Source: SAR324 cluster bacterium lautmerah10
Lineage (GTDB): Bacteria; SAR324; NAC60-12
Direction of reading: 5' to 3'
NCBI GenBank assembly: GCA_001469005.2
Contig: LNZD02000110.1
Location: 6,861 to 39,155 of the forward strand
DNA: 32,295 bases
In this document: positions 7,984 through 16,516 of the stretch, piece by piece
How the letters are laid out: each line of letters opens with the position of its first letter
Numbering within the stretch: position 1 is the stretch's first letter
Translations under genes and position numbers: made by a program
The notes under the pieces: model-generated
The model's database searches: none
Told to the model about the DNA's origin: nothing
What the model saw: the letters and a program-made list of their open reading frames with translations, nothing else

Positions 7984-9699
7984 TCAACCGCTTTTAAGAA
8001 GGTAGTGAAAAAACTGGAAGCTTCCTCCGATTCCCTCGATAAAACCGGTTTCGTCTGAAATTCGAAGATAGAGAGTGTCAGTCCCATCCGGCACTTTATA
8101 ATTAAAACTGAACCGTCTGATATTGGAAAGACGGTAACTCTTGACAACTTCGAGCTTTTCATCAAGAAGGCTGATGATCGGCCTCAAATTGGTTTTTCCA
8201 ATCCTGAACCACCGGAACTCAAGCACCTCTGAGGATTTGAGGGTTTCCAACCGAAAGGTCGTACTGTCCCCTCGATTTTTGATGTGGTCATAAACCACAG
8301 AGCGTTGAGGAAGAACATAGGTGCTGGTGCTTTTCCGGAGTGGGACACTCAATTCTGGTTGAGGAGCTGACCTGGAAATCTCATCATCCAACATTAAATA
8401 TTCTTCTACTTCCTTTTTGGGAGCATAGGCTTCTAAAAATCCTGAACCCTCCAACCAGCGCACATCGACAAGCAGTGTCTCTGAGTCTTCCCAGCGGATC
8501 GATTTTTCCTGGAAGGTACTTCCCAGTCTTTTTCTTAAATTATGGGCAGTATTTTTTTTCAGGCCAGAATACTTTGCTTTGTAAACAGAAGTATTCTGCT
8601 TAAACGAATAGAGAACAGGATTCTGCCATTCAGGATGGTTGGTAAAAACTTGTTTGATTAGGGTCTTTTCCTTAAGAGGGTTGTTCAGACCGCTTATTTT
8701 GATTCTGACTTCTTTCCCTTTTTTTTGGGTTGTCGGAATTTTCCTGAGTACTTGATGCCACTCAAGCATCAACTGATCAAGCATCTCCGGGATCAGTTTT
8801 TCAGGAGAAGCCGAGGCGTAATCCATGCTGACCTGAATCTTGGCCAGCCCGACCGGATTGATAGCATCCCATAACTGCAACATGATTGAAGCGTTTCCTT
8901 GATCTGCAGATAAATTTTCTGAAACCGGAGTCAATTTCAAAGAAATGACCAGTGGCACCTGATGGATTGTTTGATTGTTTGAATTCTTTTTTGTCTTTGT
9001 TTGTTTAGCCTCACTTTGTTCTTTGAAATAACCTCCAATACTTTGGGGATCAAGAGATCTTTCCCATTTCATCAGTGAACCGATTTCAATCCAATAGGGT
9101 TTCAATCTTTTCTGTAGTTCCGATCTGAAAAAATTAATTTCACTGGCAGTGCTAAATTGTATATCGGTCACGTAAATCAAACGTGCTTTCCGGGGAGGAA
9201 AACGTTTTGATTGATGCATTAATCCAAGTGGGCGGAGGGCCATCATAAGGCGTGAGCGGAAGATTCTGCCTTCCAACACAATTTTGAACTCTTTACGGTC
9301 TTCGGAGGTTTCTTCTTCAATCACCCTGATCGAATCAATCAAACGATCGGTATCTTTGAGGAGATGCTGTTCAAAAACATTTTTGAGTATGACCATCGAA
9401 TCATCGTCAAGAAAACGTGCCATGGCGTTTTCGACCAACCTTCTTTTACCTTTTGCTAGAGCTTCTTTTTTAGCTTGGTCAAGATTTTCACGTTTGACTT
9501 CAACAGACTGACTGATCTGGTCAATGATCAGGTTTTGTGCCTGGGTTTGATTGGAAATCCCAATGGAAAGGATCATCAATGAAGCCAAGAAATGAAATGT
9601 GACACCCTTAAACCGGATGTGACTCAGCTTAGGGAGCAATGGGTACAAATTAAATGCTTGGAAAAATTTTGGCTGAAGCTTCAAACGTATGGGACTCAT
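7984..9699 (-). CDS. Large exported protein of unknown function
   Basis: A 571-residue protein from ATG 9699; a TTG at 9711 would add only four residues. A basic stretch precedes a hydrophobic segment (FHFLASLMILSIGI, about 35-48) and a possible signal peptidase site at QTQAQ, so the product is likely periplasmic or surface exposed. The region after it (about 60-150) contains Lys-rich helical sequence QAKKEALAKGKRRLVENAMA and then RKEFKIVLEGRIFRSRLM. This alternation is like N-terminal domains of FlgT or LPP20-type proteins, by pattern only. The C-terminal 110 residues look like a beta-sandwich of the pre-peptidase C-terminal kind (FRLETLKSSEVLEFRW, DTLYLRISDETGF). The gene is last in the minus-strand run, 44 bases after the sugar mutase, and converges on the FHA gene with a 42-base gap that shows no terminator hairpin. 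Confidence 0.65.
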   Translation of the reverse strand: MSPIRLKLQPKFFQAFNLYPLLPKLSHIRFKGVTFHFLASLMILSIGISNQTQAQNLIIDQISQSVEVKRENLDQAKKEALAKGKRRLVENAMARFLDDDSMVILKNVFEQHLLKDTDRLIDSIRVIEEETSEDRKEFKIVLEGRIFRSRLMMALRPLGLMHQSKRFPPRKARLIYVTDIQFSTASEINFFRSELQKRLKPYWIEIGSLMKWERSLDPQSIGGYFKEQSEAKQTKTKKNSNNQTIHQVPLVISLKLTPVSENLSADQGNASIMLQLWDAINPVGLAKIQVSMDYASASPEKLIPEMLDQLMLEWHQVLRKIPTTQKKGKEVRIKISGLNNPLKEKTLIKQVFTNHPEWQNPVLYSFKQNTSVYKAKYSGLKKNTAHNLRKRLGSTFQEKSIRWEDSETLLVDVRWLEGSGFLEAYAPKKEVEEYLMLDDEISRSAPQPELSVPLRKSTSTYVLPQRSVVYDHIKNRGDSTTFRLETLKSSEVLEFRWFRIGKTNLRPIISLLDEKLEVVKSYRLSNIRRFSFNYKVPDGTDTLYLRISDETGFIEGIGGSFQFFHYLLKSG

Positions 9700-9743
9700 A
9701 TGATTTGTCAAATAAACAGGAAAGCTCTGTTTGAAGGATTATT

Positions 9744-10142
9744 TTATCCGGACTGTTGCTGGAATTCTTGAAGTTCCTGTTTGATTCGTTTCAGCTTGTC
9801 TTCCAGTACCGGCATTTCATCACCATTGAGATTGAAATAAAATTTTATTTTGGGTTCGGTCCCTGATGGACGTGCAATGATGCGATTCCCTTTTTCCATT
9901 TCCAGTATAAGAACATTGGATGAAGGCAAACCTGGACCTGGCTTTTCGGATTTGGTTAACAAATCTGTTTCAATATTGTTCAAAACATCAACTCTTTTAA
10001 GGCACCTTAGCCCGCCAAATGCGGAGGGAGGGTTTTGCCGCAAGTCTTCAATCATCCTGAATATCTTCTGCTTCCCCTCTTCTCCTGGATGGCTGATGGT
10101 AAAAAGGGAGTCCAAGTGGTTCCCATGACGTTGATAAATCAA
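9744..10142 (-). pseudogene. C-terminal fragment of phosphoglucomutase/phosphomannomutase
   Basis: This piece carries domain IV of the alpha-D-phosphohexomutase family: IARPSGTEPKIKFYF is the phosphate-binding loop (RPSGTEP) that closes on the sugar phosphate. The frame is open upstream of the TTG at 10142: the codons at 10160-10143 read AFDQLD, which runs into LIYQRHGNHLDS. That is the family's conserved LLDALDxLYxxYG helix, so the TTG is internal and this is not an independent gene. It is out of frame with the N-terminal piece, and about 20 residues that normally lie between GDKDGV and this helix are missing. No ribosome binding site precedes it. Unless re-initiation occurs it is not translated as a functional domain. 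Confidence 0.8.
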
Positions 10143-11437
10143 GTCAAGTTGATCAAAAGCCAGACTCCGTCTTTATCTCCAGTGTGGTTTCCGCAGAGGT
10201 AACCATGGCTTTCTTCCATACCGAAAATAAATTGTTTCCCGGATTGTTCTGCACGTAAAGCAGCATCCCTGATCCATTTAAAACCAGTCAGGGTTTGAAT
10301 CACTTCTAGTCCATAAAATCTTGCCACTTTAGTCATAAGCGGAGAAGTGACGATGGTGGTCACTAGAACTCCATTAGGTGGTAAACCGCCTGTCTTTTGC
10401 AGTGAGGAAAGCATTTGATCCAGCAAAAGTACCCCGATTAGATTCCCGTTAAGCCACTGCCAATCACGGTTTTTTCCCCTGACCATGACGCCAAGCCGGT
10501 CTGCGTCAGGGTCATTGGTAAGGATCATGTCATCATCATCATTTGCCTTCTCCAAAGCCAATCCAAAGGCTTTTGGATCTTCAGGATTCGGGGAAGGTAG
10601 TGTGGGAAAATCACCGTTAGGAACCATTTGTTCCGAAACGGTTTTCAAACGTTCAAAATTTCTCAGTTCAAGAAGTTTTGGAACCATTCTCCCTCCAGTG
10701 CCATGGAATGGAGAATAAATCACTCCAAGTTTCTTGTTGGCATCTTTGCTGCCCAAGGCCATGGGTGCTACTAGGTCGATGTAATATTGATCGGATTCTT
10801 CTCCAATATACTGCAATAGACCTGTTTTTTTTGCCTCACTCAATTCCATGTAAGGAATCTCTTCAATTCTGCTGATTTTCTTGACCTCCTGAATAATGGC
10901 CTCATCAACTGGAGGAATGATTTGTCCCCCATGCGACCAGTATACCTTGTAGCCGTTATCAGATGGGGGATTATGGCTGGCTGTGATGATGACCGCTGCC
11001 TGTGCTGATTGCCGAATCAGCTCACATGAAACCAAAGGGGTCGGAGCAATTTCAGAAAACAGAAATACCTGGATTTTGTGGGCACATAAAACTTCTGCGG
11101 CTGCTTCTGCAAATTGTTTCGATTGGTTACGGGAATCATATCCAATCACTACACCTGCATAGGAATTCCCATTTTTAGATCCCGAACCCTGCGCTTCGAT
11201 CACTCTCGCAAGTCCTTCCGTTGCCTGCATTACCGTGTAACGGTTCATCCGATTGGTACCAATTCCCATCGGGCCCCGCAATCCCCCTGTGCCGAATTCA
11301 AGCACACTATTAAAGCATTCTTCGATTTCCTTTTGATTATTTTCTTGGAGCATCCTTTTAGCATGATCTCGAGTCTCAGAATCAAAACATTGATGTTCAG
11401 ACCAGTAACGGACTTTATCAAGAAGTTGGGTGCTCAT
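10139..11437 (-). CDS. Phosphoglucomutase/phosphomannomutase, N-terminal part of a broken gene
   Basis: Interconverts hexose 1- and 6-phosphates in the cytoplasm through a phosphoserine enzyme. Domains I-III are present and look intact: catalytic serine S154 in TASHNP (152-157), magnesium loop DPDADR (309-314), GFKWI (385-389), and the sugar-binding EESHGYL (408-414). After GDKDGV (420-425) the frame runs into WLLINLT and a stop at 10139-10141, while the true continuation resumes in another frame at about 10160. The break removes about 20 residues and shifts frame, so domain IV is lost. The intact family members of this type are about 570-600 residues; this piece is 432. With galU in the same strand run it would feed UDP-glucose synthesis. 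The start ATG 11437 has no clear ribosome binding site. The enzyme family is certain; the specific sugar preference is not. Confidence 0.85.
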   Translation of the reverse strand: MSTQLLDKVRYWSEHQCFDSETRDHAKRMLQENNQKEIEECFNSVLEFGTGGLRGPMGIGTNRMNRYTVMQATEGLARVIEAQGSGSKNGNSYAGVVIGYDSRNQSKQFAEAAAEVLCAHKIQVFLFSEIAPTPLVSCELIRQSAQAAVIITASHNPPSDNGYKVYWSHGGQIIPPVDEAIIQEVKKISRIEEIPYMELSEAKKTGLLQYIGEESDQYYIDLVAPMALGSKDANKKLGVIYSPFHGTGGRMVPKLLELRNFERLKTVSEQMVPNGDFPTLPSPNPEDPKAFGLALEKANDDDDMILTNDPDADRLGVMVRGKNRDWQWLNGNLIGVLLLDQMLSSLQKTGGLPPNGVLVTTIVTSPLMTKVARFYGLEVIQTLTGFKWIRDAALRAEQSGKQFIFGMEESHGYLCGNHTGDKDGVWLLINLT

Positions 11438-11491
11438 GTTTATTTTAAGAAAAAAAGGAGGGTTGATTGCGAAGGTTCTTGAAAACCCTGT

Positions 11492-12439
11492 TCAATTGGG
11501 GATCATCTGTAACATTTTCGAATCATCGGCATGGATCGTCAAAGCTTCCTTACTTTCAGGATGAGTAAATGTGATCTCCATTGCATGAAGTAGCTGTCGT
11601 GAAACTGGGAAATTAAGTTGGTCGAGGTAGCTTTGTCCTTCTTCCAGCCAATTCAGAAAGCCATCATCCGCCAATCCATAAAGTTTATCTCCTGTAACAG
11701 GACAACCGATGTAGTGAGCGTGGACTCTTATCTGATGCGTCCTACCTGTCATGGGGCGAATTCCAACCAGACATCTTTTGTCCAGGTTTTTGAGAAGATG
11801 AAAGTGAGTCGTACATGGTCTCCCTTCAAATTGAACCCCCTGCTTGATCCGGATCGAACTTTTCGGATCAGAACCTATCGGCATGGACACAATAACATCA
11901 TCTGCAGGCAGGCTGTTTTCAAGTATGGCTTTGTAAAATTTACGGGTTTGTTGTTCTCTGAACATTTCTGCCATTTTTTGGGCAGTCTTTTTTTGTTTTG
12001 CAAAAAGGATGACTCCGCTGGTTTCCCGGTCCAAGCGATGGAGGGTGAAGAGTTTTTTCCAGCCGTACTTTTTTTTTGCGAGATTGACCAGGGTGTTTTT
12101 GTAATACTTCCCGGAAGGGCTGGTAGGAAGATTTCCAGGTTTGTTGAAAGCTACCAGGAAATCGTCTTCAAAAATCTTGTCAAAGCTGCTGTCAACCTCG
12201 GGCTCAAGAAAATCAGGCCGCAAATAGAGGATTTTCTGGTGATCTTTCAGTAACTGGAAGGGATCAGCATTACGACCATCGACGGTCAATCGTTTTTCAC
12301 GGATGTTTTCGAGCCACTCTTCGCGGTCAAGATAACGAAATTTACGGAGTAGGAAATCGAGGAGCTTTTCTTTACGGCCCTCGATGCGCATATAACGGAA
12401 AGACAATTCTGTATGATTTTCCGTCATGCGGAGAGCCAT
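11492..12439 (-). CDS. RluA-family RNA pseudouridine synthase
   Basis: Converts specific uridines in 23S rRNA or tRNA to pseudouridine. At 315 residues it has the RluA/RluD length. An N-terminal S4-like RNA-binding part (about 20-75, with EKLLDFLLRKF and IREKRLTVDG) is followed by the catalytic domain. The signature HRLDRETSG lies at 134-142, with D137 as the catalytic aspartate, and the later GRTHQIRVHAHYIGCPVTGD motif is intact. The start codon lies one base after the TAA stop of the DUF4340 gene, and GAGG lies seven bases before it, so the two are translationally coupled. Which uridines it modifies cannot be told from sequence alone; the S4 region makes RluC/RluD-type activity more likely than RluA-type. 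Confidence 0.9.
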   Translation of the reverse strand: MALRMTENHTELSFRYMRIEGRKEKLLDFLLRKFRYLDREEWLENIREKRLTVDGRNADPFQLLKDHQKILYLRPDFLEPEVDSSFDKIFEDDFLVAFNKPGNLPTSPSGKYYKNTLVNLAKKKYGWKKLFTLHRLDRETSGVILFAKQKKTAQKMAEMFREQQTRKFYKAILENSLPADDVIVSMPIGSDPKSSIRIKQGVQFEGRPCTTHFHLLKNLDKRCLVGIRPMTGRTHQIRVHAHYIGCPVTGDKLYGLADDGFLNWLEEGQSYLDQLNFPVSRQLLHAMEITFTHPESKEALTIHADDSKMLQMIPN

Positions 12440-12440
12440 C

Positions 12441-13472
12441 TTAGTCCTCTTTCAATAAATCCGCCTTTTTCTTCAAAAGATCTTTCGCTTCCCAGGATCT
12501 GATTTCGAACAAGCGCCCTCCAACTTTTTGATTAAAGCGCTCCATTTCTTTTCTCGAGTCAGGACTATCGGCTTCAATCTGAATTGACATTCGCAGACTC
12601 ATGACATGATTCCCTTCAGGATTTTCATTTTCACCAATTTGAAGGGCATAGATTTTCCCATCTGCCAGCGTTGCCTCTAAGTTGGTCAACTGAGTTCTCC
12701 CTGTCGAATTGTCTGAAAGCTCTCCTGTTAAGATTTTTGTAAAACTCAATTCCTGAAGTCTTTTCAGAATATCATTGATTTCATCTTCTTTTAATTCTGC
12801 CTCTGGAGAATCAGACATGCTCCAACTGTTGCTTTGATTATCGTAACTAAGGGTGAAATCCGAATCCGAACTGTTTTGGAAGTCTAATTTCTGAATCATC
12901 TTCTCATCGAGACTCGTAAGCTCTTTGTTGAGCCAATCATTTGGATCCGTGTCAATGTCGAGTGTGTCCGGTAACAGATAAACCTCGTCTGAATCGGCAT
13001 AACGAAGATATTGTCCGCTTCCCTGTTCCCTGCTTTTTCCAAGCAGGATTTCAAGCAGACTGGAATCATCTCCGCGAAGAAGACTCACAGCTACAGCATG
13101 TTTTTCATCTTCCCATTGTTCCTTGGACTCAGGGGGGGATAAAAGCTGAAATAAAGCATGACGCTCGGGGTTATCCGTCACCAGATCCCCAAGCCGGAGA
13201 TCGGTCAATTCCAGAAGAAATTCCTGAATTTTTTCCCCGGAGAGAGGATAGTCCAAGCCGGTTTCTTGCCATCCTTGTTGGGACTGATGAAGTTCAAGTA
13301 AACCTTCTGAGGAACGAACTTGGATTTTGTTCAGGTTTTTCGTGTCAAGTTGTTTGAGCAGTATTTGTCCGCTTAATTTTTCCGTGCCTTGCTCTGCACC
13401 TTGTTCATAGAAATAAAGAGCAATTCCTAATCCGCACAAAATGACGGCTATCAGACTAAGTGGTTTAATCAT
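12441..13472 (-). CDS. DUF4340 domain membrane-anchored protein
   Basis: A 343-residue protein with a single N-terminal membrane helix (LSLIAVILCGLGIALYFY, about 5-22) and a large extracytoplasmic part. The lead KNLNKIQVRSSEGLLELHQSQ and later YLLPDTLDIDTDPNDWLNKEL are typical of DUF4340. In this family members usually lie beside a GldA/GldG-type ABC transporter and are thought to be accessory or substrate-handling components. Here no transporter gene is adjacent: the gene is followed at once by the pseudouridine synthase and preceded by galU. The C-terminal tail EAKDLLKKKADLLKED is charged and helical. Function unknown; the family assignment is moderately firm. Confidence 0.75.
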   Translation of the reverse strand: MIKPLSLIAVILCGLGIALYFYEQGAEQGTEKLSGQILLKQLDTKNLNKIQVRSSEGLLELHQSQQGWQETGLDYPLSGEKIQEFLLELTDLRLGDLVTDNPERHALFQLLSPPESKEQWEDEKHAVAVSLLRGDDSSLLEILLGKSREQGSGQYLRYADSDEVYLLPDTLDIDTDPNDWLNKELTSLDEKMIQKLDFQNSSDSDFTLSYDNQSNSWSMSDSPEAELKEDEINDILKRLQELSFTKILTGELSDNSTGRTQLTNLEATLADGKIYALQIGENENPEGNHVMSLRMSIQIEADSPDSRKEMERFNQKVGGRLFEIRSWEAKDLLKKKADLLKED

Positions 13473-13507
13473 AATTTTTTCGTAATGTAATTGATTCGGC
13501 CTAAGGC

Positions 13508-13654
13508 TTAATTGTATTTATTTTCTTTCAGATTTGTCTCTTTGGAGGTCAACCTTTTCCCTCGCAGATCATTAAGAATAATATTGAAGCGACTGTTTTT
13601 ATACAGGATTTTATCCAATTGCTCAAGAAAATTCAGAAACTGAACCGATTTCAT
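13508..13654 (-). CDS. Candidate 48-residue small protein
   Basis: An ATG-initiated frame (ATG 13654, TAA at 13508) in the 214-base gap between galU and the DUF4340 gene, on the same strand as both. It encodes a basic, helix-prone peptide starting MKSVQFLNFLEQLDKILY and ending TNLKENKYN. The frame remains open upstream into the galU 3' end. No ribosome binding site is evident, and random open frames of this size are not rare, so this is a low-confidence candidate with no recognised family. Confidence 0.25.
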   Translation of the reverse strand: MKSVQFLNFLEQLDKILYKNSRFNIILNDLRGKRLTSKETNLKENKYN

Positions 13655-13686
13655 GAATGGTACAAATGGAGGTACAGGGACAGGCT

Positions 13687-14550
13687 TCAGCTTTGATGAG
13701 AAGCCAGCAGTTTTTTCATCTCTTCGAGGAGCGGTTTTTTAAACTCCGATCGTTCCATGGCGACTTTAATTGAGGAGACGAGGTATCCCAGAGGTTCTCC
13801 GAGGTCATAACGGGTTCCTTCGAACTGAAGTGCCGAAACCTTTCCTTTTGCAGCCATCAAGTTTATGGCTTCGGTTTGAGTGAATTCTCCCTGGTGTTTA
13901 TGACGGGTGTCGCTTGAACGCAGGGCATCGAAGATATCGGGTGTGTAGAGATAACGGCCATAGGTCGCAAAAGAACTTGGTTCTGTGCCGCTTTCAGGTT
14001 TTTCCACCATAGAACGAACTTTCATTCTTTTCCCAGTATTTTCAGGATCGATGATCCCGTATCTTTGAAGTTCATTCTTAGGCAACTCCTTAACGGTCAG
14101 TATCGTATCCCCACAAGCTTTCCAAGCATCGATCAACTGTTGAGTCAGGGGAGGATCACCAAAAACAATATCATCAGGATAGGCGACCACGAATGGTTCA
14201 TTGTTGACGAAGGGTTCAACAAGCATCAGTGCATTGCCAGTACCCATCATGTATTGCTGGCGCAGTGTGAAGATGTTGGCCGTGGTAGGTTTGATCAGTT
14301 CCAGTTTTTTATGCTGATGGGATTCTTCAAAGGCAGAAGAGAGTTCGACTTCCCGGTCAAAATAATCTTCAAGAACTTTTTTCCGCCTTGAGGAAACAAG
14401 CAGGATGTCCTGAATCCCTGAATCGACCATTTCCTGGACAATGAAATCAATCGCGGGGCGATCGATCAAGGGAAACATTTCTTTGGGGATCGTCTTCGAG
14501 GCAGGTAAAAATCGAGTGGCATAACCCGCGGCAAGAATGACACCTTTCAT
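13687..14550 (-). CDS. galU: UTP--glucose-1-phosphate uridylyltransferase
   Basis: Makes UDP-glucose from UTP and glucose 1-phosphate in the cytoplasm, a precursor for lipopolysaccharide and other glycans. At 287 residues it has the GalU length. It opens MKGVILAAGYATRFLP, then KTIPKEMFPLIDRP, with the nucleotide-binding loop and the lysine of PKEM. AYPDDIVFGDPP carries the metal-binding aspartate, and MVEKP and the LGEPLGYL region follow. The usual G-x-G-T-R loop reads G-Y-A-T-R, so one glycine is alanine. The start ATG 14550 is preceded by AGGAG at good spacing. It lies in the same strand run as the broken sugar mutase that would supply glucose 1-phosphate. Confidence 0.92.
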   Translation of the reverse strand: MKGVILAAGYATRFLPASKTIPKEMFPLIDRPAIDFIVQEMVDSGIQDILLVSSRRKKVLEDYFDREVELSSAFEESHQHKKLELIKPTTANIFTLRQQYMMGTGNALMLVEPFVNNEPFVVAYPDDIVFGDPPLTQQLIDAWKACGDTILTVKELPKNELQRYGIIDPENTGKRMKVRSMVEKPESGTEPSSFATYGRYLYTPDIFDALRSSDTRHKHQGEFTQTEAINLMAAKGKVSALQFEGTRYDLGEPLGYLVSSIKVAMERSEFKKPLLEEMKKLLASHQS

Positions 14551-14653
14551 CGGTTTACTCCTAAAATAATCAAATTGCTCTGCTGTTGATTGAGCTTTGT
14601 AGGTAATGAAGAAAAATACATGGACAAAATCATTTCAGAGGAGATCATGGATT

Positions 14654-14896
14654 TCAACCAAGTTCCTTGGAAACCTCGATTTCATCCAAGACTTGAATTC
14701 CGAGGGTTCTTGCTTTTTCCAGTTTGGATCCTGCATTTTCTCCTGCAAGGAGGAAATCCGTTTTGCTGGAAACACTTCCTGTCACTTTTGCGCCTGCGGC
14801 TTCAATCCTTTCTTTCCAGACTTCTCGGGCCTCAGAAAGCGTTCCGGTAATGACGAACACTTTGCCTTCAAAAAAAGGAATCCCGGAACCTTCCAA
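14654..14896 (-). pseudogene. ligA: C-terminal BRCT fragment of DNA ligase LigA
   Basis: Encodes a complete BRCT domain: [13 protein letters not shown], then [20 protein letters not shown], and [20 protein letters not shown], the standard end of NAD-dependent ligases. The apparent TTG start at 14896 is internal: the frame is open further upstream and the region lacks a ribosome binding site. It overlaps the end of the N-terminal ligase piece in a different frame. In intact LigA some 45-60 residues (the last helix-hairpin-helix unit and the linker) separate the HGSL-type motif from the BRCT start. Here they are absent, so this is a detached end, not a separate gene. Confidence 0.85.
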
Positions 14897-16473
14897 AGGG
14901 AACCGTGCTTATTCGCCAAAACCGAGGCTGTTTTCTCGCCGACATGGGGGATTCCCAGGGCGTGGATCAATTGTCCCAACTTGCAGTCTTTAGAATGTTC
15001 GATGGCATTCAGCACATTTTCCGCAGATTTGGTCCCCATTCGTTCAAGTTCTTCCAGATCGGAGATATGAAGGCGATAAAGGTCTGCAGGATGGCGAAGC
15101 TTCTTTTTCAAAGTAAGCTGTTCAATCAGTGCCGGTCCCACGGTGTCTATGTTCATTGCTTTTCGTGATACAAAATGAAGCAATCGCTCGTTAAGTTGGG
15201 CGGGACAGTCTATATTCGTGCAGCGCCAGTCAACTTCTCCTGGTAATTGGGAGACTTCTGAATCGCAGACCGGACAGCTTTCAGGATAGCGAATGGGCCA
15301 TCCTTTTTCCGGCCCCCGTTCGGATTTTACGATTTTGGGAATAATCTCCCCTCCTTTTTCCAGGATGACTCGGTCCCCAAGATGCAAGTTGAGCCGGTCA
15401 ACCTGATCATAGTTGTGGAGGGTCGCACGGGAAACGATGGTTCCGTTTAGTTTTACGGGATCTACCAGGGCCACAGGAGTGAGTACTCCACTTCGACCGA
15501 CTCCGGTCTCTAAGGAACGAATGATCGAAAATGCCTGTTCAGCAGAAAATTTGACTGCAGTTGCCCAGCGAGGAGATTTTGCTGTAAAACCGAGTTTTTG
15601 TTGGAGCTGAATATCATCGACTTTGACCACTATCCCATCAATTTCGTAAGGCAGTTCGTCTTTATGAAGTTCCCAATACCTGCAGAATTCAATGACTTCA
15701 TCGATGTTTTTACAGGTTTTGGTTTCAGGATTGACGGGGAACTGCAGATCCTTCAGTAGCTGTAGGTTTTCCGAATGCTTCGGTTTCAATGGCCCATCCG
15801 CAAGCAAGTAAACAAAAAGGTCCAATTTTCTTCGCCGAACTTCATTGCTGTCTAACATTCTCACAGAACCTGCAGCAGCATTTCTTGGATTTTTAAATTC
15901 AGGTTCCTGAGTAAGTTGTCTTCGTTGATTCAGTTCTGAAAAATGTTTTTTTGACAGGTAAACCTCCCCCCGGACTTCAAGATCAAGCGGGCTCTTCAAC
16001 TTCAGTGGGAGTTTGGAAAGTGTCTTCAGGTTTGGAGTGATTTCGTCACCCTGGCTTCCGTCTCCGCGAGTTACTCCTGCCTGGAGTTCACCCTTTTCAT
16101 AAAGGATGGAAAGAGCCAGTCCATCGATTTTCAGCTCACAAACATATTCAAGTTTTTCATCGTTGAGGAGTTTTTGCAGACCTCTTTCCCAGTCCCTCAA
16201 TTCTTCCATCGAATAAACATTGCCGAGGCTTAACATTGGGCTTCGGTGAGTCCGGGTAGGAAATGATTCCTGGGGTTTCGCCTGGACCCGGATCAACGGA
16301 GAGTCGTCCAGGATCAGTTCAGGAAATTCAAATTCCAGTTTTTGTAACTCTTCTTTAAGCTGATCATATTCTTCATCTTCGATTTGTGAGTTGCCGCAGT
16401 AGTAGGCTTGTCTGAAGCGTTGGAGTTGACCGCTCAAATCTATGACGCGTTTTTTAGGCTGGAATTCTGTCAT
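14782..16473 (-). CDS. ligA: NAD-dependent DNA ligase LigA, N-terminal part of a broken gene
   Basis: Seals nicks in duplex DNA using NAD+, essential for replication in most bacteria. The preferred start is ATG 16473; a TTG at 16506 would add 11 residues. The Ia domain ([17 protein letters not shown]) is followed by the adenylation domain with catalytic lysine K115 in ELKIDG. Then come the OB fold, the four zinc cysteines C400, C403, C418 and C423, and helix-hairpin-helix repeats up to [19 protein letters not shown] (509-526). After that the frame reads unrelated sequence for 36 residues to a stop at 14782, while the true BRCT end continues in another frame. Intact LigA is about 670 residues. 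The break removes the last HhH unit and shifts frame. Catalytic parts are complete, and ligases lacking BRCT can keep some activity, but the HhH loss would weaken DNA binding. Confidence 0.88.
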   Translation of the reverse strand: MTEFQPKKRVIDLSGQLQRFRQAYYCGNSQIEDEEYDQLKEELQKLEFEFPELILDDSPLIRVQAKPQESFPTRTHRSPMLSLGNVYSMEELRDWERGLQKLLNDEKLEYVCELKIDGLALSILYEKGELQAGVTRGDGSQGDEITPNLKTLSKLPLKLKSPLDLEVRGEVYLSKKHFSELNQRRQLTQEPEFKNPRNAAAGSVRMLDSNEVRRRKLDLFVYLLADGPLKPKHSENLQLLKDLQFPVNPETKTCKNIDEVIEFCRYWELHKDELPYEIDGIVVKVDDIQLQQKLGFTAKSPRWATAVKFSAEQAFSIIRSLETGVGRSGVLTPVALVDPVKLNGTIVSRATLHNYDQVDRLNLHLGDRVILEKGGEIIPKIVKSERGPEKGWPIRYPESCPVCDSEVSQLPGEVDWRCTNIDCPAQLNERLLHFVSRKAMNIDTVGPALIEQLTLKKKLRHPADLYRLHISDLEELERMGTKSAENVLNAIEHSKDCKLGQLIHALGIPHVGEKTASVLANKHGSLWKVPGFLFLKAKCSSLPERFLRPEKSGKKGLKPQAQK

Positions 16474-16516
16474 TTCATTTCGAATATCTTGAGCAAAGGA
16501 AATCAAACCCGAAAAA

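Noticed and set aside
9744..10142. Reading the C-terminal mutase piece as an independent small gene
   Set aside because: Its apparent TTG start is inside the family's conserved helix and the frame is open upstream; it is the detached end of one gene.
11618..12253. Long plus-strand frame antisense to the pseudouridine synthase
   Set aside because: It mirrors a well-conserved gene with all catalytic motifs on the minus strand; its translation has no recognisable pattern.
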